Shown here: positions 17,101 through 22,612 of the stretch, in pieces
Numbering within the stretch: the stretch's first letter is position 1
Layout: each line of letters opens with the position of its first letter
Position numbers and translations under genes: made by a program
Virus record (IMG/VR): IMGVR_UViG_3300035698_007529
Coordinates: 1 to 22,612 of that record
Direction: 5' to 3' (one strand)
Length of the DNA stretch: 22,612 nt
Origin: a virus
The notes under the pieces: generated by a model
Told to the model about the DNA's origin: nothing
Databases searched by the model: none
What the model saw: only the letters and a program-made list of their open reading frames with translations

Positions 17101-17890
17101 GAACTTATCCATACTCGATAATGGTGTGAATATTTATATCAATAAGAAATGGAATAATATTTTAATACAATTATATTTCAATGATAATATAGCTTCTACA
17201 TATAATGTAAAGAGGGATGATTTATATTGTCCAGAGTTACAACAAATAGTTGCATCCAATTTTATAGAGATGATAAATAATATCACTTTATTAAATGGGT
17301 TTATTAATCCATTGAATTATTATGTTATTGAAACGGATGGGACATATACTAAATATGATATATCCAACATAGAAGACCTTCCTTATGCTTTACAGATGGA
17401 AAGTCCTGTTGAGATAGAGATTTATAGTCACAGTTTGAATTTAAAGGCTGTTAATATAAATGAAAATATTTTGAAAACTAAAAAGATATTGGAGAACAAT
17501 GAATTGAATGATGTTTCTCAGGTAGATTATTATAGTAATAGCTATGTGGCATATGAGTATGAAAGGTTAGATATCTTTGGACACGAAGATAAAACAGATA
17601 TTTTATATAGATTTAATGGATTATATTCGCCTATATTCAATAATATTAGTATCTTTAATAATATCGATGATGATAAATACAATTTTAATGATGGATTTGA
17701 GAAATTCGGAGAAATCAGAGAGATGGTTAAATCAAAGGTAGGAGATTCTAATTTACTTAGAATTGATGATGATACATACCGTTCTATCTACCCACAAGTA
17801 GATGAGATAGGATATTTTATAGACAATCATAACATATTCAAATCGACTTGGGATACTAGGTACTATAAAAAAACAATAAAGAATAACTAA
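14102..17890 (+). CDS. Giant virion protein with carbohydrate-binding-like segments (baseplate or fibre)
   Basis: The 1262-residue product begins MESFGLLRTNPNLTSNTKVV, an opening shared in my memory by large structural proteins of marine and Bacteroidota phages. It is beta-rich, Asn/Asp/Tyr-rich and almost Cys-free, with no signal peptide. Around residues 743-770, KKWERNTNYSTGDIVLFNGY resembles the W...Y..GD.V..NG pattern of chitin-binding (ChtBD3/CBM5/12-like) modules. At ~890-960 a second stretch has YFVYFRGEYYKCVRD, then YWERVNGYLTTTNY and EIVTLNGNLYYYNN, which is similar. These suggest glycan contact at the cell surface. It is flanked by gaps of 14 and 4 bases to virion genes, so it is part of one transcription unit. 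Virion role is likely; receptor binding is inference. Confidence 0.82.
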   Translation: MESFGLLRTNPNLTSNTKVVVTSDDLMYFESFDSSATLGDNRYKKQIIPDGLLYNKELSKFWENTPIDLIFESKDLNDFDIMYSNYSDQIDDIYLSGAANVKDTDYQEDFEYFSPLHIYPGNLPKDFIIFRVDGAGIIDLTKDNFRTEILNNMKVVNRYDLTPKSKLGRFIERSFNQETLPPSSIDLNFNNGEFTYWKGIDYVTGEYISKAKLMTDEFKKEMTFTQGNDILTSGFKDSGLIYPYIVNFKFLFNDTPATPDNLRKWSINRYYGFYGAMEEVGNVTAYKSPQLKIGMKLNVNKVFTLNGEKVDPFERGYKNDRTYYVEYLSKFYLVSKLDDGSFKVISDILLPLDVDSNFNLNTITFGTDNTISYISGDTFTVDSTADIIIIEIDGKYHRLVNDGTDWKVLSDYRFTVSNNIFKYFINKTDSDYTTVINLNDVDINNLPVSFKIYQYNFNDIKDFDLSILDTDFSKYEFEFEEDIVHTEEPKLYESDLSFSNSDVIQKYLYKNKVSSIPVSEYLATHELYEVTENNTRPNKMWMKNSKLAKWGINGSLSNNDYPYMFNINSKADSYNRTTDTSELIPDRQSRNEDYFYTLSDSSYNFGYTSDVQHQSLSIVTNNRFEIDKYFNYGTYSANYFDEVFGQNQTYNGLVNPKRKFSELSKGDQVTPNQTLFKGLNISLHGVDSVLTNVVNDTKSITSLNVKGTNVFENYKLSILLSDLNKDIDADFTDISQESDWTIIKKWERNTNYSTGDIVLFNGYDFKDSNGDYGFNGYGSESATGSIVPSAYIYPDGTTEELIIDSNTNVVTSVTASGPNNGISQLFRCTSDTIVTDPTLNLMDDSNWDTYPSGYRSIFYAPNIGYTAWDSISASYSYLIDTTGVDSNYLNYFVYFRGEYYKCVRDQGISISLSAISKTPDYVGISTVNGEKVEYWERVNGYLTTTNYTGDEIVTLNGNLYYYNNSNQKLDIIHNFDPVAKLPYNLNNVVRFNNNLYIVSKNLSILDNGVNIYINKKWNNILIQLYFNDNIASTYNVKRDDLYCPELQQIVASNFIEMINNITLLNGFINPLNYYVIETDGTYTKYDISNIEDLPYALQMESPVEIEIYSHSLNLKAVNINENILKTKKILENNELNDVSQVDYYSNSYVAYEYERLDIFGHEDKTDILYRFNGLYSPIFNNISIFNNIDDDKYNFNDGFEKFGEIREMVKSKVGDSNLLRIDDDTYRSIYPQVDEIGYFIDNHNIFKSTWDTRYYKKTIKNN

Positions 17891-17894
17891 TACT

Positions 17895-18584
17895 ATGAGA
17901 AAGAAGGGCATATCACCAGAGTATATTTATGAATCTGTACCAGGTAGTTTAAATATGGTTGAGCAACGATCATTTCTTGGTTCTAAAATGATGTATATAG
18001 AAAATGACATTGTTTTGGATAAGCGAGATATTGTATATTACCAACAATCAACTGGTGAACAATTAGATTTAACACAAGAATTAAATTTAGATTCTAACTT
18101 ATATTCTATATCTGCTGATAAATTAGCCAATCATGAATTTGGATTTGATGATACTCAAACAGATGATGAGAAAAATTATAAGACTAAATGGGTATTAGAA
18201 ATTGATTTAAGGCAAATTTTAAAGAATTATATCTTTGCTAATATAAAAAATAATCGTATCTTCGAGTCTATAACAAATAAAGACACTCAAACAAAATCAG
18301 TAAATGAATCTATAAACAAATACATTGACAATAATATAATTGATAGATATCAGTATAAAAGTATTGACTTTTTTATTAAATATATACCATTAACTGAGAA
18401 TAATACATCACGATTCGAAACAAATTATGATTCTAACATAAAATCAGAAGATAATAAATTTTCGAATACACGAATTATCTTCACTGAAGATAAATCAATG
18501 TCGAGAATATTCTTTACCCAACAACAAGATAGTAAAGAATACACATTTGAGTATTATTTTAACGTAAGTTTTGAAAAGAAATAG
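17895..18584 (+). CDS. Virion-associated protein, unassigned (tail or baseplate)
   Basis: The 229-residue product (MRKKGISPEYIYESVPGSLN onward) is beta-rich with a helical stretch at ~100-150 (VLEIDLRQILKNYIFANIKN). It ends in a strand-rich part (SRIFFTQQQDSKEYTFEYYF). There is no Cys, signal peptide or membrane segment. It follows the 1262-residue gene by 4 bases and precedes the UVR-motif gene by 4 bases, so it belongs to the late virion operon. It may be a baseplate or fibre-attachment protein; that rests on position only. Confidence 0.78.
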   Translation: MRKKGISPEYIYESVPGSLNMVEQRSFLGSKMMYIENDIVLDKRDIVYYQQSTGEQLDLTQELNLDSNLYSISADKLANHEFGFDDTQTDDEKNYKTKWVLEIDLRQILKNYIFANIKNNRIFESITNKDTQTKSVNESINKYIDNNIIDRYQYKSIDFFIKYIPLTENNTSRFETNYDSNIKSEDNKFSNTRIIFTEDKSMSRIFFTQQQDSKEYTFEYYFNVSFEKK

Positions 18585-18588
18585 ATAT

Positions 18589-18966
18589 ATGGATTACAAA
18601 AAATTCGAAGACAATTTATCATTATTACTAAAGTTGTTCAATAATAGACCTAATCATTTGGCTAAGTATTTAATAGACAATGATTGTTTTACAACTGAAT
18701 TTAAAGACCTCATATTAAAAAGTGAGAAACTAAATAATACTTTATTCTCTGAATCGAACGATATGAATTTTACAAACTATGAAGAAATGCATTCATATTT
18801 TGCGAAATTAATAAAGGAAGATATTAAAGATAAAATTGTTCCCGATCCAGAATTGGTCAAGGAACTTAATAAACAATTATTTAATTTACTAACTAGTGAG
18901 AAATTTGAAGATGCAGCTAAACTAAGAGATTACATGTTAAAGAAGAATATTGAAATAATAATTTAA
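18589..18966 (+). CDS. Small helical protein with C-terminal UVR-like motif
   Basis: The 125-residue product begins at ATG 18589. An in-frame TTG at 18571 would overlap the previous gene by 14 bases and is less likely. It is mostly helical. Its C-terminus (residues 88-121, with KELNKQLFNLL and FEDAAKLRDYM) fits the UVR motif of UvrB, UvrC and some Clp-linked adaptors: L..(L/I)...(A/L)...E.FE.AA.LRD. In those proteins the motif mediates protein-protein contact. It lacks any nuclease or helicase domain, so it is not itself a repair enzyme. Lying after virion genes, it could be an adaptor or assembly factor. The motif is clear; the function is open. Confidence 0.75.
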   Translation: MDYKKFEDNLSLLLKLFNNRPNHLAKYLIDNDCFTTEFKDLILKSEKLNNTLFSESNDMNFTNYEEMHSYFAKLIKEDIKDKIVPDPELVKELNKQLFNLLTSEKFEDAAKLRDYMLKKNIEIII

Positions 18967-19013
18967 ACAAATAATAATACCATTACTATAAGAATAACTT
19001 AAATAACAAATAT

Positions 19014-20141
19014 ATGGAGATAATAACAAAAATTAAAGAAACTAAAACTATCGAATCAACAGAAACAACAATAGAACAAGAGGTAATTAGAGTACCTGAT
19101 TTGAGCTATTTTGAAGAAGAAACTATCCCTGATTACGGAGATAAAGACATATTCAAAATCGCAATGGAAACTGTTAAAGTTCCCAAACCAGGATACGTAC
19201 ATGACGCTGTTTATGTAGGTGAGGATTTCACTCACTTTTTATTAGATGCTGATTTTAAAGATTTAGTAAGAGTGCTAAAAACTACGGAGGAATCTAATTT
19301 CTTCGTGCAAGCTGAATTGGGCGACATAATGCGTGTCGTTGTTATGAAAATAACAGATGAAAAGCATTTCAGTATTGATGGCAGTGTTTCTCGCATCTAC
19401 CGAGAAGAAGCATTTGAAATGTTGAAGAACATGAAAGATGATTTTTTCATTAACGTGAAAGTAGATAAATTAACTGGTGCTGGATATAATTGCACTATCA
19501 AAGTCGGAGGGTGTGAGATAAAATCTTTCTTACCTCAGATATTAGCTGGTGTGAATAAAATCCATGATGATGAAAAAGAGGCATTAGTAGGTAAAGAATT
19601 GGAAATGTGTGTTGAATCGTATGTAGAAGATAAAGGAACTTGGATTGTTTCTCGTAGAAAATATCTAAAGCAATTGATTCCAGCATATATGGACAATTTA
19701 GATACTGTTACTGATTACACTGGATCAGTAACAGGAACAGCAAAATTTGGAGTCTTTGTAGAGTTCAATGATTGTTTAACTGGAATGATTCATAGGAGTA
19801 ATCTAACTGATGAACTTAAAGAAAGTTTTGATGATATTAAACAAGGTGATGATATTACATTTAATGTGAAGGAAATCATCAAAGGTAATAGAATAATTCT
19901 AACCCAAGTGCATACTACCTCTTTATGGGATAGTATATCTATCGGACAGAATTTAACTGGGACGATTAAAGACCATAAACCGTTTGGTTCATTAATTATC
20001 CTAGACCATGAAACTTTAGGGCTTATTCATAGCTCTGAGCAAACACCAGAGGTTAAGGATCTGAAAAGTGGTGACGAATTAGGCGTTAAAGTATTAGCGA
20101 TTAATAGATCAGAACGTAAAATATATTTAAGAAACACTTAA
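19014..20141 (+). CDS. S1-domain RNA-binding protein, ribosomal protein S1-like
   Basis: The 375-residue product has an acidic ~55-residue N-terminal extension (MEIITKIKETKTIESTETTI) and four S1/OB-like units. Unit 1 (~60-125: VYVGEDFTHFLLDADFKDLV) and unit 2 (~145-215: KVGGCEIKSFLP, then GTWIVSRRKYLKQ) match domains 1 and 2 of bacterial S1. Unit 3 (~233-298: YTGSVTGTAKFGVFVEF, GMIHRSNLT, RIILTQ) and unit 4 (~308-375: GTIKDHKPFGSLIIL, GLIHSSEQT, SERKIYLRN) are canonical S1 folds. Bacterial S1 usually has four to six. The first two units in S1 contact the ribosome and the later ones bind mRNA, so the protein could act at the ribosome, or protect RNA. It is followed by a strong terminator and preceded by an A/T-rich leader. 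Assignment as S1-like is confident; action on the host ribosome is inference. Confidence 0.88.
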   Translation: MEIITKIKETKTIESTETTIEQEVIRVPDLSYFEEETIPDYGDKDIFKIAMETVKVPKPGYVHDAVYVGEDFTHFLLDADFKDLVRVLKTTEESNFFVQAELGDIMRVVVMKITDEKHFSIDGSVSRIYREEAFEMLKNMKDDFFINVKVDKLTGAGYNCTIKVGGCEIKSFLPQILAGVNKIHDDEKEALVGKELEMCVESYVEDKGTWIVSRRKYLKQLIPAYMDNLDTVTDYTGSVTGTAKFGVFVEFNDCLTGMIHRSNLTDELKESFDDIKQGDDITFNVKEIIKGNRIILTQVHTTSLWDSISIGQNLTGTIKDHKPFGSLIILDHETLGLIHSSEQTPEVKDLKSGDELGVKVLAINRSERKIYLRNT

Positions 20142-20173
20142 TATACATTTTAATGCAGATTTTTTAGGAAAAG

Positions 20174-20203
20174 AGGATAAATTTTAGTAAATTTATCCTT
20201 TTT
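20174..20203 (+). terminator. Rho-independent terminator after the S1-like gene
   Basis: AGGATAAATTT (20174-20184) pairs with AAATTTATCCT (20189-20199) around a TAGT loop, giving an 11-bp stem that can be extended by a few A-T and G-T pairs, followed by a T-run. It lies 32 bases after the S1-like stop codon. Confidence 0.87.
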
Positions 20204-20207
20204 CTTA

Positions 20208-20220
20208 TTTATATATAACT
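20208..20220 (+). promoter_or_regulatory. Candidate promoter TTTATATATAACT
   Basis: This element lies directly after the terminator and 4 bases before the next ATG, resembling the TTTAATATATAGT set. It would start the unit 20225-21674. Confidence 0.35.
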
Positions 20221-20224
20221 AACT

Positions 20225-20530
20225 ATGAATTCCAATGTAAATAAAATAGAACTTATAAAAGAACTATGTTCTTTGGTTGTATATCAAACTACTTATAATA
20301 AAGGTTGGTTACAAGTAGAGAAAACAGCTACTTTGAAGATATGGCACACTTCAGTTAAAATACATTTAATCGAAGTAACTGACAATAAAGGGAAAGCTTT
20401 AACTAAACACACACCATTTAATTTTGAATTCAAATCGGGAGATTACACAGAAGAGATTACTAAATGGGCAGACAAAAATGAATATGAACCGACTCATACC
20501 TTAAATAGAGGGAGAGGCAAACGTAAATGA
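20225..20530 (+). CDS. Small basic protein, unknown
   Basis: The 101-residue product has a helical N-terminus (NKIELIKELCSLVVYQ) and beta strands (WLQVEKTATLKIWHTSVKIH, LIEV). Its C-terminus (NRGRGKRK) is strongly basic and may touch nucleic acid. No family recognised. It is first in a unit that begins after a terminator. The next gene starts 3 bases after its stop, so coexpression is likely. Confidence 0.72.
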   Translation: MNSNVNKIELIKELCSLVVYQTTYNKGWLQVEKTATLKIWHTSVKIHLIEVTDNKGKALTKHTPFNFEFKSGDYTEEITKWADKNEYEPTHTLNRGRGKRK

Positions 20531-20533
20531 ATT

Positions 20534-21466
20534 ATGGTAAATAGTATTAGAACAAAATGGAACTGGAAGAATGTAGTATTTTGGGCTTTCTCGGTGTTCG
20601 TTATTTTATGGACAATATTTTGGCAAATACCATATGAATACACAAAACCCATATTAGAACCTATATTCAATCAAGCAACATCTATTGCATTGAAAAAACT
20701 TGATAGTGTCGGTGGTTTAGAAAATTTAAGAGAAACAAAAAACGGAGTAATCAATAAAGTAAATAGTTCTAAAATAATTCTAAATAAAAAAGAATTGGTG
20801 GATAGGATAAATAATTTTAACTATAGATATCAAGGAGATAGTCGTTGGTTAAAAAGTGATGTAACTTCTCTACTGTCTTATAAATTTGATCCTGTAACCA
20901 ATCAAGATTATATTATGTTACATGACCTTGATTATAAATACAATAATACTTCCATATCACACGAATTAAATCATTTAGTAGATGAACATAAAGAAGTTAG
21001 TATAGAAATTATTCCTTCAAGTCTAATTAAAGGATTCAACAGAGAAGCATATATCGAATTTTATAAAAATTTTGATATGATTGATAGAAAATTAGCTGTA
21101 AGTATGATGATAAGCGGTTCTGAATTTTTACCAACTACTGATAAAATATCAATTGGTGATATATCATATGCATTTATAGCAGCTAAGCCAAAATATTATC
21201 TATCAGATAAAGAAATATACACTAGATTATCGAGCCTTAAATCTTTTTTAGTCAATAAAGAAGTTATAAACATCAATGAGGATGTAGTTGGTACCGATAT
21301 TTCGTTAGTAATAAATGTTATATTGGAATTGGTTTGTCGGAAAAAAATGAATGGTGAGTGGGTAGGCGATAAGGAACTAATACTATTCATAAGCAGTATA
21401 GAATGGCTTATGTATGCACCAATTCTTGATTATGATAAGTTTGTCGAATTAAATCTAATGATGTAA
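20534..21466 (+). CDS. Membrane-anchored protein with HELNH (HExxH) zinc-peptidase-like motif
   Basis: The 310-residue product has one N-terminal membrane segment (VVFWAFSVFVILWTIFW, residues 14-30) preceded by basic residues, so it is probably a signal anchor with the rest outside the cytoplasm. ISHELNHLVDEH (141-152) contains HELNH, the HExxH zinc and catalytic motif of gluzincin or metzincin-type metallopeptidases: H143 and H147 as ligands and E144 as base. The third ligand is not obvious; H152 or an acidic residue in the following helices are candidates. The region before the motif (YIMLHDLDYKYNNTSI) reads as the usual edge strand. It overlaps the next small gene by one base (TAATG). The peptidase call is moderate, because HExxH can occur by chance. 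Confidence 0.72.
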   Translation: MVNSIRTKWNWKNVVFWAFSVFVILWTIFWQIPYEYTKPILEPIFNQATSIALKKLDSVGGLENLRETKNGVINKVNSSKIILNKKELVDRINNFNYRYQGDSRWLKSDVTSLLSYKFDPVTNQDYIMLHDLDYKYNNTSISHELNHLVDEHKEVSIEIIPSSLIKGFNREAYIEFYKNFDMIDRKLAVSMMISGSEFLPTTDKISIGDISYAFIAAKPKYYLSDKEIYTRLSSLKSFLVNKEVININEDVVGTDISLVINVILELVCRKKMNGEWVGDKELILFISSIEWLMYAPILDYDKFVELNLMM

Positions 21467-21674
21467 TGAGGATAGTCTGTATAGATGATAGCACATATGG
21501 CTTAACTTTATATAGAACATATGAGGGGAGAAAGAAACGGTTTATAGGAATGGTCTATATAAAACGTTTTATAGAATTCCCACCTCTCCCCACACATCTT
21601 TCACATATGATACTAAACATTTTATGGAATTGAGTAAATATAGAAAACTGGAATTAGAAAAACTAGGAATATAA
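21466..21674 (+). pseudogene. Small gene with apparent one-base frameshift (69 residues when corrected)
   Basis: Frame 1 starts at ATG 21466, overlapping the previous stop (TAATG), and reads MRIVCIDDSTYGLTLYRTYE before running into a poor-looking tail that stops at 21633. From the G-run at 21525-21528 a second frame, shifted by -1, reads EKETVYRNGLYKTFYRIP, then HFMELSKYRKLELEKLGI, and stops at 21674, two bases from the stop of the next, convergent gene. One extra G in GAGGGGAG would join both parts into a natural 69-residue protein. The cause could be a sequencing or assembly error, a true inactivating deletion, or -1 frameshifting; a classic slippery heptamer is not present. No family recognised. 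Confidence 0.6.
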
Positions 21675-21675
21675 G

Positions 21676-21861
21676 TTAATCAAAGCTTATAAAATCACCT
21701 CTACGCCAGAAATTACCAGTTAATATTCTCATATTACTTTTACTGTTTGAATGATCAATTCTACTCCATTCTTTTATAGATTTTAAATTATCCAATGCTA
21801 GTCTTTTAGTACGACCTTCATCAAGTTTTTTAATCTCTTTTTTCATTTTTCGTATATTCAT
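21676..21861 (-). CDS. Small basic protein, unknown
   Basis: The 61-residue product is strongly basic at its N-terminus (MNIRKMKKEIKKLDEGRTKR) with an aromatic C-terminus (NFWRRGDFISFD). It is the last gene of a three-gene minus-strand unit, starting 6 bases after the stop of the upstream membrane gene, and converges with the frameshifted gene. Spacing and composition support it as real. The function is unknown. Confidence 0.6.
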   Translation of the reverse strand: MNIRKMKKEIKKLDEGRTKRLALDNLKSIKEWSRIDHSNSKSNMRILTGNFWRRGDFISFD

Positions 21862-21867
21862 AATAAT

Positions 21868-22422
21868 TTATTTATCTTCTTGGGCATTAAGAATGTCCAG
21901 TTCTTCTTTTGTTAAACTAGCCATACCTGTTTTACCAATCTTATCTAAAATATCATTAACTGATGGTACATATTTATTAGCTAATTTGGATTTTATAACT
22001 TCATTGATTCCTTCGAAATCATCAGGGTTATGGTTGCTGTCTATTAGTAGATTATTCGAGAAAATATTACCATTCAATTTTGTGATATTGGTATATACCT
22101 CGTTATTAAACCCACTCACTAATTTATCGAACAGGTAGTCCATTTTCTTTTTATTATCATCAACTTGATATACTGTTAGCTTATCGTCCATGAAAACATT
22201 CACACTCTTCGAATCAAGCATAACGGCTAAATAACAATCTTTATCATATTGTATCTTAACTAAATTATTCTTTCGCTCAACGAATGTGAATGCCGAAATG
22301 TCTGAGTTTATGAAAAGAGTTAATGGTTTATTCAATATATCATACTCTTGAGTAGCTTGGTAAGCTACTCTAAATATTCCCAATAAAACAATTCCTAACG
22401 CAATCCCTAATATAAAATCCAT
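21868..22422 (-). CDS. Single-pass membrane protein with rhomboid-type C-terminal tail (DUF6576-like)
   Basis: I start this gene at ATG 22422 (184 residues, MDFILGIALGIVLLGIFRVA), 19 bases after the rhomboid stop. The longer frame from 22482 would overlap the rhomboid gene by 41 bases. Residues 3-22 form a membrane segment; the rest is soluble and mixed alpha/beta. The C-terminus (VNDILDKIGKTGMASLTKEE, 155-174, then LDILN) closely fits the short tail found after the membrane domain in Bacteroidota rhomboid proteases (ILDKI...G..SLT.EE...L). Here it is on a separate protein encoded directly after a rhomboid protease that lacks such a tail. It may be a partner or substrate of that protease. The tail match is from memory of the family; the partnership is inference. 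Confidence 0.72.
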   Translation of the reverse strand: MDFILGIALGIVLLGIFRVAYQATQEYDILNKPLTLFINSDISAFTFVERKNNLVKIQYDKDCYLAVMLDSKSVNVFMDDKLTVYQVDDNKKKMDYLFDKLVSGFNNEVYTNITKLNGNIFSNNLLIDSNHNPDDFEGINEVIKSKLANKYVPSVNDILDKIGKTGMASLTKEELDILNAQEDK

Positions 22423-22441
22423 ATATGTTATATATAATAAT

Positions 22442-22612
22442 TTATCTATGTTTCCGTAAAAATAGTACATAATATAACGCACCTACCACAGCTCCCGCTA
22501 CATGAACAAAATGTGCTGTTATATCTCCAACACTTGGGAAGATAGTCATATATAATTCATAGGCTAACATAAGACCAATTGCGATCCAAAGTTTTATTGG
22601 AATTATACCAAA
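22442..22612 (-). CDS. Rhomboid family intramembrane serine protease, C-terminal end only
   Basis: The window edge cuts this gene; 56 residues and the TAA (complement of 22442-22444) are visible. They show two membrane helices: KLWIAIGLMLAYELYMTIFP, and DITAHFVHVAGAVVGALYYV with the rhomboid AHxxH-x-x-G-x-x-x-G signature. The second His (complement of 22502-22504) fits the catalytic His of the Ser-His dyad, which in rhomboids lies in the last core helix. The GxSG serine must lie beyond the edge. The protein ends LFLRKHR, without the extra soluble tail common in Bacteroidota homologues. It would cleave membrane proteins within the bilayer. It leads the minus-strand unit with the tail-bearing membrane protein. 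Confidence 0.8.
   Translation of the reverse strand, partial: FGIIPIKLWIAIGLMLAYELYMTIFPSVGDITAHFVHVAGAVVGALYYVLFLRKHR

Noticed and set aside
18571-18588. TTG start for the UVR-motif gene
   Set aside because: It overlaps the previous gene by 14 bases; ATG at 18589 follows the stop closely and gives a normal N-terminus.
19498-19686. Minus-strand 62-residue ORF
   Set aside because: Antisense shadow of the S1-like gene.
21196-21390. Minus-strand 64-residue ORF
   Set aside because: Antisense shadow of the HELNH gene; Ser/Thr-rich.
21893-22138. Plus-strand 81-residue ORF
   Set aside because: Antisense shadow of the membrane protein with the rhomboid-type tail.
22423-22482. Longer start (ATG 22482) for the membrane protein with the rhomboid-type tail
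   Set aside because: It would overlap the 3' end of the rhomboid gene by 41 bases; ATG 22422 lies 19 bases after the rhomboid stop.

Overview
This window is a stretch of a large, very AT-rich tailed-phage genome, most likely a T4-like myovirus or jumbo phage. The evidence is a gp32-type single-stranded DNA-binding protein with an acidic tail, a run of very large virion proteins (641, about 1133, 1262 and 229 residues), a free-standing homing-type endonuclease, and many small genes on alternating strands. Bacteroidota is the best guess for the host. Starts lack a visible Shine-Dalgarno sequence and sit in A/T-rich leaders, and one gene carries a C-terminal tail that I recognise from Bacteroidota rhomboid proteins. 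No tRNA, rRNA, CRISPR array or insertion sequence was seen.

Layout. (1) 1-1728, minus: the 5' part of a long gene whose product ends, at the window edge, in the N-lobe of a eukaryotic-like Ser/Thr protein kinase; its N-terminal half holds an internal duplication. (2) 1887-4506, plus: the gp32-like protein, a strong terminator, then two unrecognised genes. (3) 4507-5472, minus: a tyrosine-phosphatase-like enzyme and a DUF3307 membrane protein. (4) 5528-18584, plus: the virion block, broken after its first gene by an accessory island at 7506-9750. The island holds three small minus-strand genes and an endonuclease with five DUF723-like repeats and a Vsr-like nuclease domain. The virion gene directly after the endonuclease has lost its normal start codon. 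(5) 18589-21674, plus: a UVR-motif protein, a four-repeat S1-domain protein (ribosomal protein S1-like), a terminator, a small protein, a membrane-anchored HELNH protein, and a small gene with an apparent one-base frameshift. (6) 21676-22612, minus: a small protein, a membrane protein with a rhomboid-type tail, and the C-terminal end of a rhomboid protease cut by the window edge.

How it fits together. The plus-strand block builds the particle, while the minus-strand genes look like host-interaction or accessory cargo: kinase, phosphatase, membrane proteins and rhomboid protease. A recurring motif close to TTTAATATATAGT lies upstream of several transcription units, three times only 2 bases before the ATG. 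It resembles a T4-type late promoter and may give leaderless messages. The least expected points are the endonuclease abutting a start-less virion gene, the kinase with its duplicated module, the S1-like protein, the repaired 69-residue reading frame at 21466-21674, and the rhomboid tail encoded as a separate gene.
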